Part shown: positions 1 through 8,673 of the stretch, piece by piece
Layout of the letters: each line of letters opens with the position of its first letter
Numbering within the stretch: the first letter of the stretch is position 1
Notes under the pieces: model-generated
Databases searched by the model: none
Told to the model about the DNA's origin: nothing
What the model saw: only the letters and a program-made list of their open reading frames with translations
Translations under genes and position numbers: made by a program
From: Chitinophaga sp. Ak27
Lineage (GTDB): Bacteria; Bacteroidota; Bacteroidia; Chitinophagales; Chitinophagaceae
Assembly: GCF_012726295.1 (NCBI RefSeq)
Contig: NZ_JABAOB010000003.1
Coordinates: forward strand, 186,001-250,000
Reading direction: 5' to 3'
Length of the DNA: 64,000 nt

Positions 1-224
1 GGATGGCTTTTTCGCACCTGCTTGCATAGCTCCATTCCGTCTATGTCGGGCATCTGGATATCGAGCAGTAATACATCCGGTTGTACAACAGGCAAGGCTG
101 TCATCAGCGTGGTAGAAACATGACTTTCATATACCACCTGTACCTGACTATAAGGCGCCAGCATTGCCTTTATTCCGTTAATGACCAACAGGTGGTCGTC
201 CGTTATAGCTACTTTGATCGACAT
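1..224 (-). CDS. NarL/FixJ-type response regulator, receiver domain (C-terminus beyond window)
   Basis: Partial gene: the ATG is at 224-222 and the frame stays open to base 1 (74 full codons). The visible part is a receiver domain, starting MSIKVAITDDHLLVINGIKA, with acidic-pocket residues D9/D10 and the phospho-acceptor D55 in LLLDIQMP. The DDHxLV.xGI start is typical of NarL/LuxR-type regulators, so a helix-turn-helix output domain is expected beyond the edge (inferred, not seen). It starts 10 bases after the stop of the upstream sensor kinase, so the two form one operon and a cognate pair. Target genes cannot be read from the window. Confidence 0.88.
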   Translation of the reverse strand, partial: MSIKVAITDDHLLVINGIKAMLAPYSQVQVVYESHVSTTLMTALPVVQPDVLLLDIQMPDIDGMELCKQVRKSH

Positions 225-234
225 ATAACATGAA

Positions 235-1125
235 TTAAAATAAAAACTGCATTTCCATAGGTTGTATCACCCCTACGTTGAATTCCATGTACGCAGTAGT
301 GCCGCAGCCCGGAGAGGCGGTAATAGTGAGCTGTCCGTTTAACGACCTGACTCTTTCTTCCAGGCTGCTCAATCCAATACCGGTATGTGCTGAAGGAATA
401 TTCTTAAAACCAATGCCATTGTCTTCTACTGTAATGCTCACATATCCATCGTGTTGGGTGATTTGTACCAGTGCCGTAGTAGCATAGGCATGCTTGATAA
501 TGTTATTCACCAGTTCCTGTACAATACGGTATACGGATAATTCGAAGTTATTATGAAACCGGGGTAGCTCACCAGACGTAAAAAAGCTGATTTGCAGTTT
601 CCGTGAATGGCTCACATTACGGCAGAAAAATTCCAATGCAGCTGGGAGACCTTTACTGGCAAGGATTTCCGGTGTCATATTATGCGCTGTTTTCCGCACT
701 TCTCCTATGGCGTCGTCCAGCATGCGCATAGCATGATTAAATCCTTTTTCATGTTGCAGGGAAAGGTCTGATTGCAAGGCGCGAAAATGCATTTTTACAG
801 CGGATAGTAGCCCCCCAACCCCGTCGTGCAGGTCTTTGGATAAGCGGGTGCGTTCTTTCTCTTCTCCCTGCATCAGGGCTTGCAGCACCTGCCTGGTTTT
901 TTCCAGCTCCAGCCTTTGCAATAGCTCCGCCGCTATATGTTGCTGTTGGCTCGATTTCTTCCATACTACAAAAGATAGAATGAGCCATACCAGCAGATTG
1001 GTGAGGAAAATGGCTGTCCACATATTACCGTCAGCCATAGAATGCTTCCACGGCAATGACTGCGACATCAATGCCTGGTCTGGCCACAAGATAAAAACAC
1101 TCATAAGAAATAATATTCTCAACAT
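235..1125 (-). CDS. membrane sensor histidine kinase (HisKA_3/HATPase_c, NarX/DesK type)
   Basis: A 296-residue two-component sensor that autophosphorylates on histidine and passes phosphate to the downstream regulator. It has an N-terminal signal or first membrane segment, a clear membrane helix at about 38-55, and a short coiled linker at 60-90. The HisKA_3 dimerisation box has the phospho-His at H100 (KDLHDGVGG). The ATPase domain has an N box around N207-H212, G1 DNGIGF at 235-240 and G2 GIGLSSLEERV at 249-259. There is almost no extracytoplasmic sensor domain, so the signal is probably sensed in or near the membrane, or by a partner. It precedes the regulator gene by 10 bases. The family assignment is strong; the stimulus is unknown. 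Confidence 0.9.
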   Translation of the reverse strand: MLRILFLMSVFILWPDQALMSQSLPWKHSMADGNMWTAIFLTNLLVWLILSFVVWKKSSQQQHIAAELLQRLELEKTRQVLQALMQGEEKERTRLSKDLHDGVGGLLSAVKMHFRALQSDLSLQHEKGFNHAMRMLDDAIGEVRKTAHNMTPEILASKGLPAALEFFCRNVSHSRKLQISFFTSGELPRFHNNFELSVYRIVQELVNNIIKHAYATTALVQITQHDGYVSITVEDNGIGFKNIPSAHTGIGLSSLEERVRSLNGQLTITASPGCGTTAYMEFNVGVIQPMEMQFLF

Positions 1126-1726
1126 CTCAGATGTACTTTGGCAACCACCAGGTTACTATGATTAATAATGCCATGTCCGTAGGTCAACAAATACAATGAA
1201 TAAGCCCGGCAGGTAATAGCATAGCTATCTCCGGCCACTCCAGTGCGTGACAGCTGCTCAGTATGCAACAAAAGATGTGAAAAACAACCGATGTTACAGG
1301 GTTAACTACCAGGCAAACAATGCCTCATTTTTTGGTCAAACAATATTTTTCTTCCACTGTGTAGGAAGCGTCATTTCTACAGCGGCATAAAGGTCAATAT
1401 TTCTGTTTTAATACACAATAGGCAATGGGATGAGTGGATGCGTTTGTGGACCAATGACAAATGATGATGCCATGAAACTGTTTGTGGTAAAGGGTTTGTA
1501 GACAAACGGTTTATGTCAGTAGAACTACGCAATTTATAAAATAATGGTTTTTACCGTCTGTGGCTCCACGGAAAAAAGATTCCTTTGTGCTCCGATAAAT
1601 GATTCTACAGGCTAACCCCCAGAAAATAGGCTCCGCTCCCGGAGCCTTATTCTTTGTAAAAAATCACATTTTCTATGTACTTTTAAAGGCTATAGTTTTT
1701 TTAAGTTAGATGATGCGGATTAAGCC
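1126..1726. other. 601-bp intergenic region between the kinase and eboD; eboA-C absent
   Basis: No open frame of credible length or family was found. It holds the divergent 5' ends of the kinase (minus) and eboD (plus). A GC-rich hairpin (GGCTCC at 1629-1634, GGAGCC at 1641-1646, followed by TTATTCTTT) looks like a weak rho-independent terminator for plus-strand transcription, although no plus-strand gene lies upstream. A possible eboD promoter is TTTG at 1653-1656 with TACTTTTA at 1678-1685; the 21-base spacing is slightly long. Nothing resembling eboA, eboB or eboC remnants was recognised. Confidence 0.5.
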
Positions 1727-2881
1727 ATGGAATATATTCAACAAAATTTCAATGTCAACTTTTCTTACGGAGTGTTCTTTAGCAGTCATTTATTCGATTC
1801 TGCCAATAACTGTTTAGCGGCTTTCCTGGAGTCGAAAGCAGAGGATGCTTATGTGAAGAAATTGCTTGTAGTGCTCGATGGGGGTGTAGCGGCACATCAC
1901 CCACAGCTAACCGAACAAATCCAACAATATTTCCGGCAGGTAAAAGGCTTTCAGCTGGCTCCGGAAATTATTACACTAGCAGGCGGCGAGTCAGTGAAGA
2001 ACGACCTGCCCTTGCTTTTCAGCCTGGTAGATGCCATCGACAAATATGGTATTGACCGTCACTCCTATGTGATTGGCATTGGCGGCGGTTCCGTCCTGGA
2101 TATGGTGGGATTTGCAGCTGCAATTTCCCATCGCGGGGTAAAACATATCAGGATCCCTACCACCGTGTTATCACAAAATGATTCCGGTGTGGGCGTAAAG
2201 AACGGTGTTAATTATAAAGGCAAGAAAAATTTCCTCGGCTCCTTTGCACCGCCGGCGGCAGTGTTTAATGATCCCGTATTTTTAACTACCCTCGATGCGC
2301 GTGATTGGTGCTCCGGTATGGTAGAAGCAGTGAAGGTGGCGCTTATCAAGGATGCGGCTTTCTTTGAACGGATAGAAGCAACCGCCGTTGCGATGACTGC
2401 CGGCGATATGCCCGCTATGCAGGAATTAATTTATCGTTGTGCGGAATTACACATACAACATATTGGCGGCGCCGGAGATCCATTTGAAAGCGGTTCTTCC
2501 CGCCCGCTGGACTTCGGTCACTGGAGCGCTCATAAACTGGAACAGCTCACTAATTTTGAGCTGCGCCATGGAGAAGCCGTGTCTATCGGTATCGCAATAG
2601 ACAGCGTATATTCGTTCTTGTTAGGATGGTTGTCTGAACAGGATATGCTGCGTATTTTAATGGTATTGAAAAATATGCACCTGCCGGTATGGCATCCGCT
2701 ATTGGAAAAGCAGGGGGATAAAGATTCTCCCGTAATAGCAGGACTGGAAGAATTCCGTGAACACCTGGGAGGACGTTTAACCATTTCCCTGCTTCGCGCT
2801 ATTGGCAAAGGAGAAGAAGTGCACCAGATGAACCTTGATTTGTTATACCAGGCAGTGGATATCTGCAAAAATAATCAGTGA
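1727..2881 (+). CDS. eboD: 3-dehydroquinate synthase-like protein of the ebo cluster (EboD)
   Basis: A 384-residue member of the dehydroquinate synthase fold. The NAD-binding glycine stretch is GIGGGSVLDM at about 117-126. The three metal-ligand positions of the family are kept: E200 (MVEAVK), H265 (DFGHWSAH) and H281 (RHGEAVSIG). It is not the housekeeping AroB. The following gene is an EboE-type TIM barrel overlapping it by one base (TGATG), then an EboF-type phosphodiesterase, which is the gene order of the ebo (EDB) cluster. In cyanobacteria and Pseudomonas this cluster is linked to moving or processing a small metabolite. The substrate here is unknown. ATG at 1727 gives a normal family N-terminus. 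Confidence 0.85.
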   Translation: MEYIQQNFNVNFSYGVFFSSHLFDSANNCLAAFLESKAEDAYVKKLLVVLDGGVAAHHPQLTEQIQQYFRQVKGFQLAPEIITLAGGESVKNDLPLLFSLVDAIDKYGIDRHSYVIGIGGGSVLDMVGFAAAISHRGVKHIRIPTTVLSQNDSGVGVKNGVNYKGKKNFLGSFAPPAAVFNDPVFLTTLDARDWCSGMVEAVKVALIKDAAFFERIEATAVAMTAGDMPAMQELIYRCAELHIQHIGGAGDPFESGSSRPLDFGHWSAHKLEQLTNFELRHGEAVSIGIAIDSVYSFLLGWLSEQDMLRILMVLKNMHLPVWHPLLEKQGDKDSPVIAGLEEFREHLGGRLTISLLRAIGKGEEVHQMNLDLLYQAVDICKNNQ

Positions 2882-4089
2882 TGAAAACAGCGATTGGCCA
2901 TCTTACCTACTGTACAAACATTCATCCCGGCGAAAGCTGGGGCGATCACTTTACGCAACTGAAAAAATTTATACCTGCTATCAAGCAACAGGTATCCCCG
3001 GATCAGCCCTTCGGCATTGGGCTGCGACTGGCCAATACCGCCAGCCTGGAACTCAGCAAGGAAGAACACCTGAAAACATTTCAACAATGGTTGAAGGAAA
3101 ATGATTGCTATGTATTTACGATGAATGGATTCCCCTATGGCGGATTTCATAACGTAGTGGTAAAAGACCAGGTACATGCGCCCGACTGGACCAGCGCCGA
3201 CCGTGTAGCCTATACCATTCGCCTCTTCCGCATATTGGCGGCCTTACTACCCGCCGGCATGGAAGGAGGCGTATCTACCAACCCACTCACTTATAAGTTC
3301 TGGTGCAATCGTTGTGAAGAAGAAAAGAATTCCTTCACCGAAAGCGCTACGTTAAATATGTTGTTGGTACTGGAACAACTGGTACGCATTCACCGCAGCG
3401 GGGGCCCGCTGCTGCACCTCGACGTGGAGCCGGAGCCAGATGGACTGATGGAAAATACCAGTGAATATATCAGCTGGTATTTTGAAGAGCTGTTACCCGC
3501 AGGTATTCCGTTTATTAAAGAGAAGTTCGACGTGGATGATCAGGAAGCAGCAGACATCATTAAAGCCCATATCCAGTTGTGCTACGACGTTTGTCATTTT
3601 GCACTGGTATATGAGGCGCCGAAGCGGGTGCTGGAAAGACTTCACCACTATGGCCTGAAAGTAGGCAAGCTGCAGATCAGTGCGGCCTTGAAAGCCGATA
3701 TGCCGGCAGATCTGGCCGCGAGGAAAGAAGTAACTGATGCGTTTCGCCGGTTCAATGAGCCGGTGTACCTGCACCAGGTGATTGCCCGGAAAAAAGATGG
3801 TAACTTTATCCATTATCCCGATTTGCCACAAGCCCTGGCAGATGAGGAAAACCCGGAAGTAACAGAATGGCGCTCTCATTTTCATGTACCGGTATTCCTC
3901 GATCAATTCGGCATTCTGCAATCTACACAGGAAGATATAAAACAGGTACTGGCGTTGCAACGGCAACAACCGTTTACTGCACACCTGGAAGTAGAAACAT
4001 ACACTTGGGATGTGCTGCCTCCTGAATTAAAACAGGAAATGTCGCTGTCGGTTTCGAGGGAGCTCAGCTGGATCAAAGCACAGGCGTAA
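2881..4089 (+). CDS. eboE: metabolite traffic protein EboE (xylose isomerase-like TIM barrel)
   Basis: A 402-residue cytoplasmic protein related to xylose-isomerase-type TIM barrels. The start MKTAIGHLTYCTNIHPGESW is characteristic of EboE. Acidic clusters such as LDVEPEPDG (about residue 180) and LCYDVCHFA (about 230) lie where metal or sugar-binding loops occur in this fold. I start at the ATG at 2881 rather than the GTG one codon earlier, because ATG overlaps the eboD stop as TGATG, which indicates translational coupling. It sits between eboD and eboF. The chemical role of EboE has not been settled for the family, so no reaction is assigned. Confidence 0.83.
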   Translation: MKTAIGHLTYCTNIHPGESWGDHFTQLKKFIPAIKQQVSPDQPFGIGLRLANTASLELSKEEHLKTFQQWLKENDCYVFTMNGFPYGGFHNVVVKDQVHAPDWTSADRVAYTIRLFRILAALLPAGMEGGVSTNPLTYKFWCNRCEEEKNSFTESATLNMLLVLEQLVRIHRSGGPLLHLDVEPEPDGLMENTSEYISWYFEELLPAGIPFIKEKFDVDDQEAADIIKAHIQLCYDVCHFALVYEAPKRVLERLHHYGLKVGKLQISAALKADMPADLAARKEVTDAFRRFNEPVYLHQVIARKKDGNFIHYPDLPQALADEENPEVTEWRSHFHVPVFLDQFGILQSTQEDIKQVLALQRQQPFTAHLEVETYTWDVLPPELKQEMSLSVSRELSWIKAQA

Positions 4090-4112
4090 CAACGGCAGGA
4101 ACCCGCTAAAAA

Positions 4113-4144
4113 CTTGCTTTTCTGCCACCTGAATTATAGCTTTA
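4113..4144 (+). promoter_or_regulatory. possible internal promoter for eboF
   Basis: CTTG at 4113-4116, 20 bases, then TAGCTTTA at 4137-4144, a near match to the Bacteroidota TTTG/TAnnTTTG promoter. It lies in the 83-bp gap between eboE and eboF, with a predicted start about 20 bases before the eboF ATG. It would allow eboF and the next gene to be made separately from eboDE. Confidence 0.38.
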
Positions 4145-4172
4145 TACCGGAATTGTAACGGCGATCGTATTT

Positions 4173-5540
4173 ATGAGAAAGACAGTAGTTATCGATGTAG
4201 TAGGGCTCTCCTCTTCTTTGCTGGAGCACCTGCCTTTTATAAAGGCTTACACACAGCAGCGGCACCTGGCCACGGTGATGCCGATGTTACCGGCGGTTAC
4301 CACGTCGGTACAAAGCACCTATCTTACCGGCCAATGGCCCAGTGAACATGGTATTGTAGGCAACGGCTGGTACGACAGAACAGATGCAGAAGTGAAATTC
4401 TGGAAACAATCCAATAAACTGGTGGATGCCCCAAAAATATGGGACCGCGCCCGTAAACTGGATCCTTCCTTTACCTGTTCACAAATGTGCTGGTGGTACA
4501 ACATGTACGCCAACGTAGATTATTCCCTCACACCGCGCCCAAACTATCTGTCAGACGGCCGCAAAGTACCCGATTGTTATACTACTCCCGCTACGCTCCG
4601 GGACTACCTGACCGAACAACTCGGTAAATTTCCGCTGTTTAATTACTGGGGCCCCACTGCCAGCATTAAATCCAGTCAGTGGATCGCAGATGCCACCATA
4701 CTGACCGATAAACTATATAACCCAACCCTCACCTTCGTATACCTGCCTCACCTGGACTACTGTTTGCAGAAATTCGGACAAGACCCGGTGCGCAACGCAA
4801 AAGAGCTGAGTGAAATTGACGGGGTAGTAAAGCAGCTGATTACCTATTACCAGCAACAAAACTGTGATCCGATTGTATTATCTGAATACGGGATCACTAA
4901 TGTCAATAACCCTGTTCATCTCAACAGGATTCTCCGGGAACAGGGACTGCTAGCCCTGCGGGTGGAAAATGGCCTGGAGCTGCTGGACGCAGGGGCTTCC
5001 AAAGCTTTTGCGGTGGCAGATCACCAGATCGCACATATTTATATCAACGATCCTTCCTGTTATAAACAAGTGCGTAATATCCTGGAAAATGTACCCGGCG
5101 TACAACTGGTACTGGACCGGGAGGGTAAACGGCAACACCACCTGAGTCATGCCCGTGCGGGCGACCTGGTGGCGGTAGCAGATGCTAACAGCTGGTTTAC
5201 TTATTATTACTGGATGGATGATAAAAAGGCGCCGGATTTCGCCCGATTGGTCGAAATCTTCCGAAAACCAGGGTATGATCCGGTAGAAATGTTTATGGAT
5301 CCCGCAGATCCGTTCATTAAACTGAAAGCGGCGGGCAAACTGTTGAAGAAGAAACTGGGCTTCCGTTACCTGATGAACGTTATTCCACTGGATGCTACGT
5401 TGATTAAGGGCTCTCACGGCAGGCTGGAAGAAAATCCGGCTCACCACCCGGTAGTGATCAGCCCCGAACCGGCTTCCAAATCCCAATTACAGGCAATTGA
5501 CGTATATGACGTGATATGGAACCAATTGACCGGTAAATAA
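4173..5540 (+). CDS. eboF: nucleotide pyrophosphatase/phosphodiesterase-like protein of the ebo cluster (EboF)
   Basis: A 455-residue alkaline-phosphatase-superfamily protein without a signal peptide. Conserved parts are D8 (VIDVVGL), the nucleophile region PAVTTSVQSTYLTGQWPSEH (T43/T44), D195 (LPHLDYCLQ) and H415 (GSHG). Several positions that bind metal in ordinary nucleotide pyrophosphatases differ: the usual DxxGH motif reads D195-YCLQ, and the usual SDHG reads SEYG (E238, Y239). The active site is therefore altered, or the protein no longer hydrolyses typical substrates. It follows eboE by 83 bp, and a membrane protein gene starts 6 bp after it. It is assigned to EboF by position plus fold. 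Confidence 0.78.
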   Translation: MRKTVVIDVVGLSSSLLEHLPFIKAYTQQRHLATVMPMLPAVTTSVQSTYLTGQWPSEHGIVGNGWYDRTDAEVKFWKQSNKLVDAPKIWDRARKLDPSFTCSQMCWWYNMYANVDYSLTPRPNYLSDGRKVPDCYTTPATLRDYLTEQLGKFPLFNYWGPTASIKSSQWIADATILTDKLYNPTLTFVYLPHLDYCLQKFGQDPVRNAKELSEIDGVVKQLITYYQQQNCDPIVLSEYGITNVNNPVHLNRILREQGLLALRVENGLELLDAGASKAFAVADHQIAHIYINDPSCYKQVRNILENVPGVQLVLDREGKRQHHLSHARAGDLVAVADANSWFTYYYWMDDKKAPDFARLVEIFRKPGYDPVEMFMDPADPFIKLKAAGKLLKKKLGFRYLMNVIPLDATLIKGSHGRLEENPAHHPVVISPEPASKSQLQAIDVYDVIWNQLTGK

Positions 5541-5546
5541 TCACTT

Positions 5547-6152
5547 ATGTATAAATATGGTTGTGCCCTGATTATTATGCTGCTCTTGTCAGTAAACTTG
5601 CTGGCGCAGGATACCGCCTGGCTGGAATCGTTTAACCGGGAGCGTATTCATACCACCAAAACGGCCATGGTTGTGCTGGGAGGATGGTCGGTGGCCAATA
5701 TCGCCACGGGATTGGTTGGGATGGGCCAAACCGGTGGAGAAGCTAAATATTTCCACCAGATGAATGTTATCTGGAATGCCGTGAACCTAGGCATAGCCGC
5801 TGCGGGCTACTTTGGCAACCGCAAACTCAATCCCGCCAGCTATAATATGCAAGGCAGTATCCGCGAGCAAAATAAGATTGAAAAGATTTACCTCGTCAAT
5901 GGCGCCCTTGATCTGGCCTACATTATGGGGGGATTGTACGCCCGGGAATATGGGAAAAACCAAACCGGGAAAGAGCAGGACCGCTGGAAGGGTTACGGCT
6001 CTTCTATCCTGTTACAGGGAGGGTTCCTGTTGTTGTATGACATCGTAAACCTTAGTATCCATCACCGCCATGGCAAGGCCCTCAATAAAAAATTTGATGG
6101 TATGCAGCTATCCTTTGCCCCTGGCCGCATCAGCGCCAGTCTCACCTTCTAA
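5547..6152 (+). CDS. small polytopic membrane protein, DUF6992-like
   Basis: A 201-residue protein with an N-terminal signal peptide or first helix (ALIIMLLLSVNLLAQ), then hydrophobic segments around 38-60, 72-93, 113-130 and 147-170. It resembles a Bacteroidota family of small hydrophobic proteins that I associate with DUF6992; that name is from memory and only moderately sure. It starts 6 bases after eboF, so it is almost certainly co-transcribed with the ebo genes. A membrane partner would suit a trafficking cluster that here lacks its usual membrane protein EboC. No enzyme motif is visible. Confidence 0.68.
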   Translation: MYKYGCALIIMLLLSVNLLAQDTAWLESFNRERIHTTKTAMVVLGGWSVANIATGLVGMGQTGGEAKYFHQMNVIWNAVNLGIAAAGYFGNRKLNPASYNMQGSIREQNKIEKIYLVNGALDLAYIMGGLYAREYGKNQTGKEQDRWKGYGSSILLQGGFLLLYDIVNLSIHHRHGKALNKKFDGMQLSFAPGRISASLTF

Positions 6153-6199
6153 TACGTTCATCACAAAATAAATGGCTGGGAAATTTATTATTCTATATT

Positions 6200-6217
6200 T
6201 ATGCAACCGATTGTATT
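6200..6217. promoter_or_regulatory. LacI-type palindrome upstream of the Gfo/Idh/MocA gene
   Basis: TATGCAA-CCGA-TTGTATT, 43 bp before the oxidoreductase ATG. The 10-base core CAACCGATTG is identical to the palindrome at 25587-25604 and resembles the perfect one at 25676-25693. This layout (arms around a CG-centred spacer) is typical of LacI/GalR family operators. The arms here are imperfect (5 of 7 symmetric). Confidence 0.45.
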
Positions 6218-6260
6218 TTTTAAATACTACTAATTAAAACGCGTAAATAACAGCAACGTT

Positions 6261-7598
6261 ATGAAAAGAAGAGATTTTCTTAAAACCGGCACCATGGCTG
6301 GATTAGGAGCAGGGCTAACTATTCTCAATTTTCCTGTTTTCGGGAAAAATGCCCCCAGCAATAAGTTGGTGCTGGGCGTAATGGGCGTTAATTCGAGAGG
6401 AAACTGGCTGGCCCAGTGCGCAGCCAAATTACCTGGTGCGGAAATCGGCTATATCTGTGATGTGGAAGACGGCGCCATTGCCAAAGGCCTCAAAGCCATT
6501 GGGCGCGCCCAGCAGCGGCAGCCTACCGTCATCAAGGATATCCGCAAACTGCTGGAACGAAAGGATTTTGACGCACTGTTTGTGGCTACACCCGATCACT
6601 GGCATGCGCCAGCGGCTATCATGGCTACAGCAGCAGGTAAGCATGTATATGTGGAAAAACCCTGTGCCCACAATCCCCATGAAGGAGAACTCCTTACCGC
6701 AGCCGCCAGAAAATACAACCGGCTGGTGCAAATGGGCAACCAGCGCCGTTCTTGGCCCAACCTGCAACAGGCGGTAAAGGAAGTAAAAGAACAAAAAGTG
6801 CTGGGAAAGGTATACTATGGAAAAGGATGGTATGTGAATAACCGCGCACCTATCGGTATTGGTAAGAAGATACCAGTACCGGCTACACTGGACTGGGACT
6901 TATGGCAGGGACCCGCTCCCCGCCGCGATTACCTGGATAACATCGTTCACTATAACTGGCATTGGCGGTGGAACTGGGGCACCTCCGAAACCTGCAATAA
7001 TGCTACCCATGAACTCGACTGCCTGCGCTGGTTTATGGACGTGGAATTTCCCATCAAGGTAACATCTGCCGGCGGACGTTATGCCTATCCGCCAGATGAT
7101 TGGGAAACGCCAGATACACAAGTGCTGCAATTCGAATTTGAAGGGAATAAGGCCATTACCTGGGAAGGCCGTAGCTGCAGCCCTTTTGAACTGGAAGCAG
7201 CCGGTCGCGGATTCGCCCTGTTTGGTGAAAATGGAAGCCTGTATAATTCAGGGGGCGACAACTACAAACTGATCGATCCTAAAGGGAAGGTAATTAAAGA
7301 GGTGAAACAATCTGCTAACCCTAACCAGAGCGTCACCAACACAGTAAGTCCCGCAGGCGAATTTTATGATGCCGTGCATATTAACAATTTCCTCGAAAGT
7401 ATACGAGGCAATGCCACCCTGAATTCCGAGATCAATATCGGCTATCGCAGTACCCTGCTTTGTTTGCTGGGCAATATTGCACAACGCAGCGGACGCATAT
7501 TGCATACCGATCCTGCCAACGGTCATATCCTGAATGATAATGCCGCTATGCAGATGTGGGAAAGAACCTACGAAAAAGGTTGGGCGCCCAAAGTGTAA
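6261..7598 (+). CDS. Tat-exported Gfo/Idh/MocA family oxidoreductase
   Basis: A 445-residue NAD(P)-dependent sugar or polyol dehydrogenase-type protein. It starts with a twin-arginine signal (MKRRDFLKTG, hydrophobic stretch to about 27), so it is exported folded with its cofactor. The Rossmann region is LGVMGVNSRG at about 38-47, and the family's EKP motif is at 132-134. The C-terminal domain contains conserved His/Trp-rich segments (HWRWNWGTSE, NNATHELD). Relatives in Bacteroidota oxidise sugars or glycosides, often at C3, next to DUF1080 proteins that cleave 3-keto-glycosides. The LacI-like site upstream is shared with a DUF1080 gene at 25 kb, which supports a role in glycoside catabolism (inference). 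It is transcribed alone. Confidence 0.85.
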   Translation: MKRRDFLKTGTMAGLGAGLTILNFPVFGKNAPSNKLVLGVMGVNSRGNWLAQCAAKLPGAEIGYICDVEDGAIAKGLKAIGRAQQRQPTVIKDIRKLLERKDFDALFVATPDHWHAPAAIMATAAGKHVYVEKPCAHNPHEGELLTAAARKYNRLVQMGNQRRSWPNLQQAVKEVKEQKVLGKVYYGKGWYVNNRAPIGIGKKIPVPATLDWDLWQGPAPRRDYLDNIVHYNWHWRWNWGTSETCNNATHELDCLRWFMDVEFPIKVTSAGGRYAYPPDDWETPDTQVLQFEFEGNKAITWEGRSCSPFELEAAGRGFALFGENGSLYNSGGDNYKLIDPKGKVIKEVKQSANPNQSVTNTVSPAGEFYDAVHINNFLESIRGNATLNSEINIGYRSTLLCLLGNIAQRSGRILHTDPANGHILNDNAAMQMWERTYEKGWAPKV

Positions 7599-7793
7599 AT
7601 ACCGTTTTTATAAAGAGGAATTCTGAGAAAAGAGGAAAAGCCGGATTTGAAAAAAAAATATCTCCGGCGGCTAACAACTTTGCTCAGAATTCCTATCTTT
7701 ACATATCTCGAAATCCTTTCTCCTATTAGGTTTATAGACTAGCAATAAATATAATAAGTTGTTATCCCCCATAACTTTTAGTTATCGACTTTA

Positions 7794-7825
7794 TTTGTTT
7801 GTGGAATGCGGTTCCCCTAATTTTG
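7794..7825 (+). promoter_or_regulatory. Bacteroidota-type promoter for the TauE-like permease
   Basis: TTTG at 7794-7797, 20-base spacer, TAATTTTG at 7818-7825, a full match to TTTG/TAnnTTTG. The predicted start is near 7832, giving a leader of about 60 bases with a GGAGGGG stretch shortly before the ATG at 7891. Confidence 0.6.
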
Positions 7826-7890
7826 ATTACCTGTAATTTTTATAACCAACCACCACCAACCTGGTATATTTCCCCGGAGGGGATGATCGC

Positions 7891-8673
7891 ATGGAGCTTT
7901 TACAACAATCTCAGTACCTGCCAGTATTACTGATAGGCTTAATAGTAGGTTATTTATCCGGTTTATTGGGTAAAGGAGGCAGTGCTATCAGCACACCCGC
8001 TTTGCAGATATTTGCCGGGGTAAACCCCTTCTTTGCGCTGGCATCTCCATTACCGGCATCCATTACCAGCACTTTATCGGCTACCGCAGTTTATAGTAAA
8101 GAGAAGTTATTTAACCGCCGGGTAATCTTGCTGGGCGCTGCTTTCGGCGTTCCCGCCACCATTTTGGGGTCCTGGCTGAGTAGTTATTTGCCGGGAAAGT
8201 CGCTGATGATCATGACCGCCCTCTTTATCATGATTACCGGCTTGTCGTTGCTCTATTCTTTTTTACGGGAAAAACCGGTTAACGAAAACCGCCTGGAAAG
8301 TGGGGAAGTACCGGGAGGTAAACTGATCGCCGCCGCGTTATTTATAGGCTTCTTATCAGGCCTGCTGGCCAATGCCGGCGGAGTATTATTCAGCTCTTTT
8401 TTTATAAAGCAATTGAAGATGCCTATTAAGCAGGCGCTGGCTTGCGCAGTGGTATTGTCGGCGGTATTGTCGATACCCGGCGCGATTACGCATTGGTGCC
8501 TGGGGCATATAGACTGGAATATTGCATTGTTATTGTCGCTCACCGCATTTCCTGCTTCTTACCTGGGGGCGAAAACGGCAGTGAAAATGAAAACACCGGT
8601 ACTCGAAAAATTATTTGCACTTACCCTGGTCGTATTCGGCGTATACGACATCTTCTTTACTATCTGGAAATAA
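7891..8673 (+). CDS. sulfite exporter TauE/SafE family permease
   Basis: A 260-residue inner-membrane protein with about eight hydrophobic helices in two repeated halves. The halves are marked by GLIVGYLSGLLGKGGSAIST (about 16-35) and FIGFLSGLLANAGG (about 151-164), the duplicated glycine-rich loop of the TauE/SafE family. Members move sulfite, sulfonates or other small organic anions. The substrate here is unknown. A GGAGGGG tract precedes the ATG. It ends at 8673, and the minus-strand YjbR gene ends at 8674, so the two stop codons touch. Confidence 0.85.
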   Translation: MELLQQSQYLPVLLIGLIVGYLSGLLGKGGSAISTPALQIFAGVNPFFALASPLPASITSTLSATAVYSKEKLFNRRVILLGAAFGVPATILGSWLSSYLPGKSLMIMTALFIMITGLSLLYSFLREKPVNENRLESGEVPGGKLIAAALFIGFLSGLLANAGGVLFSSFFIKQLKMPIKQALACAVVLSAVLSIPGAITHWCLGHIDWNIALLLSLTAFPASYLGAKTAVKMKTPVLEKLFALTLVVFGVYDIFFTIWK

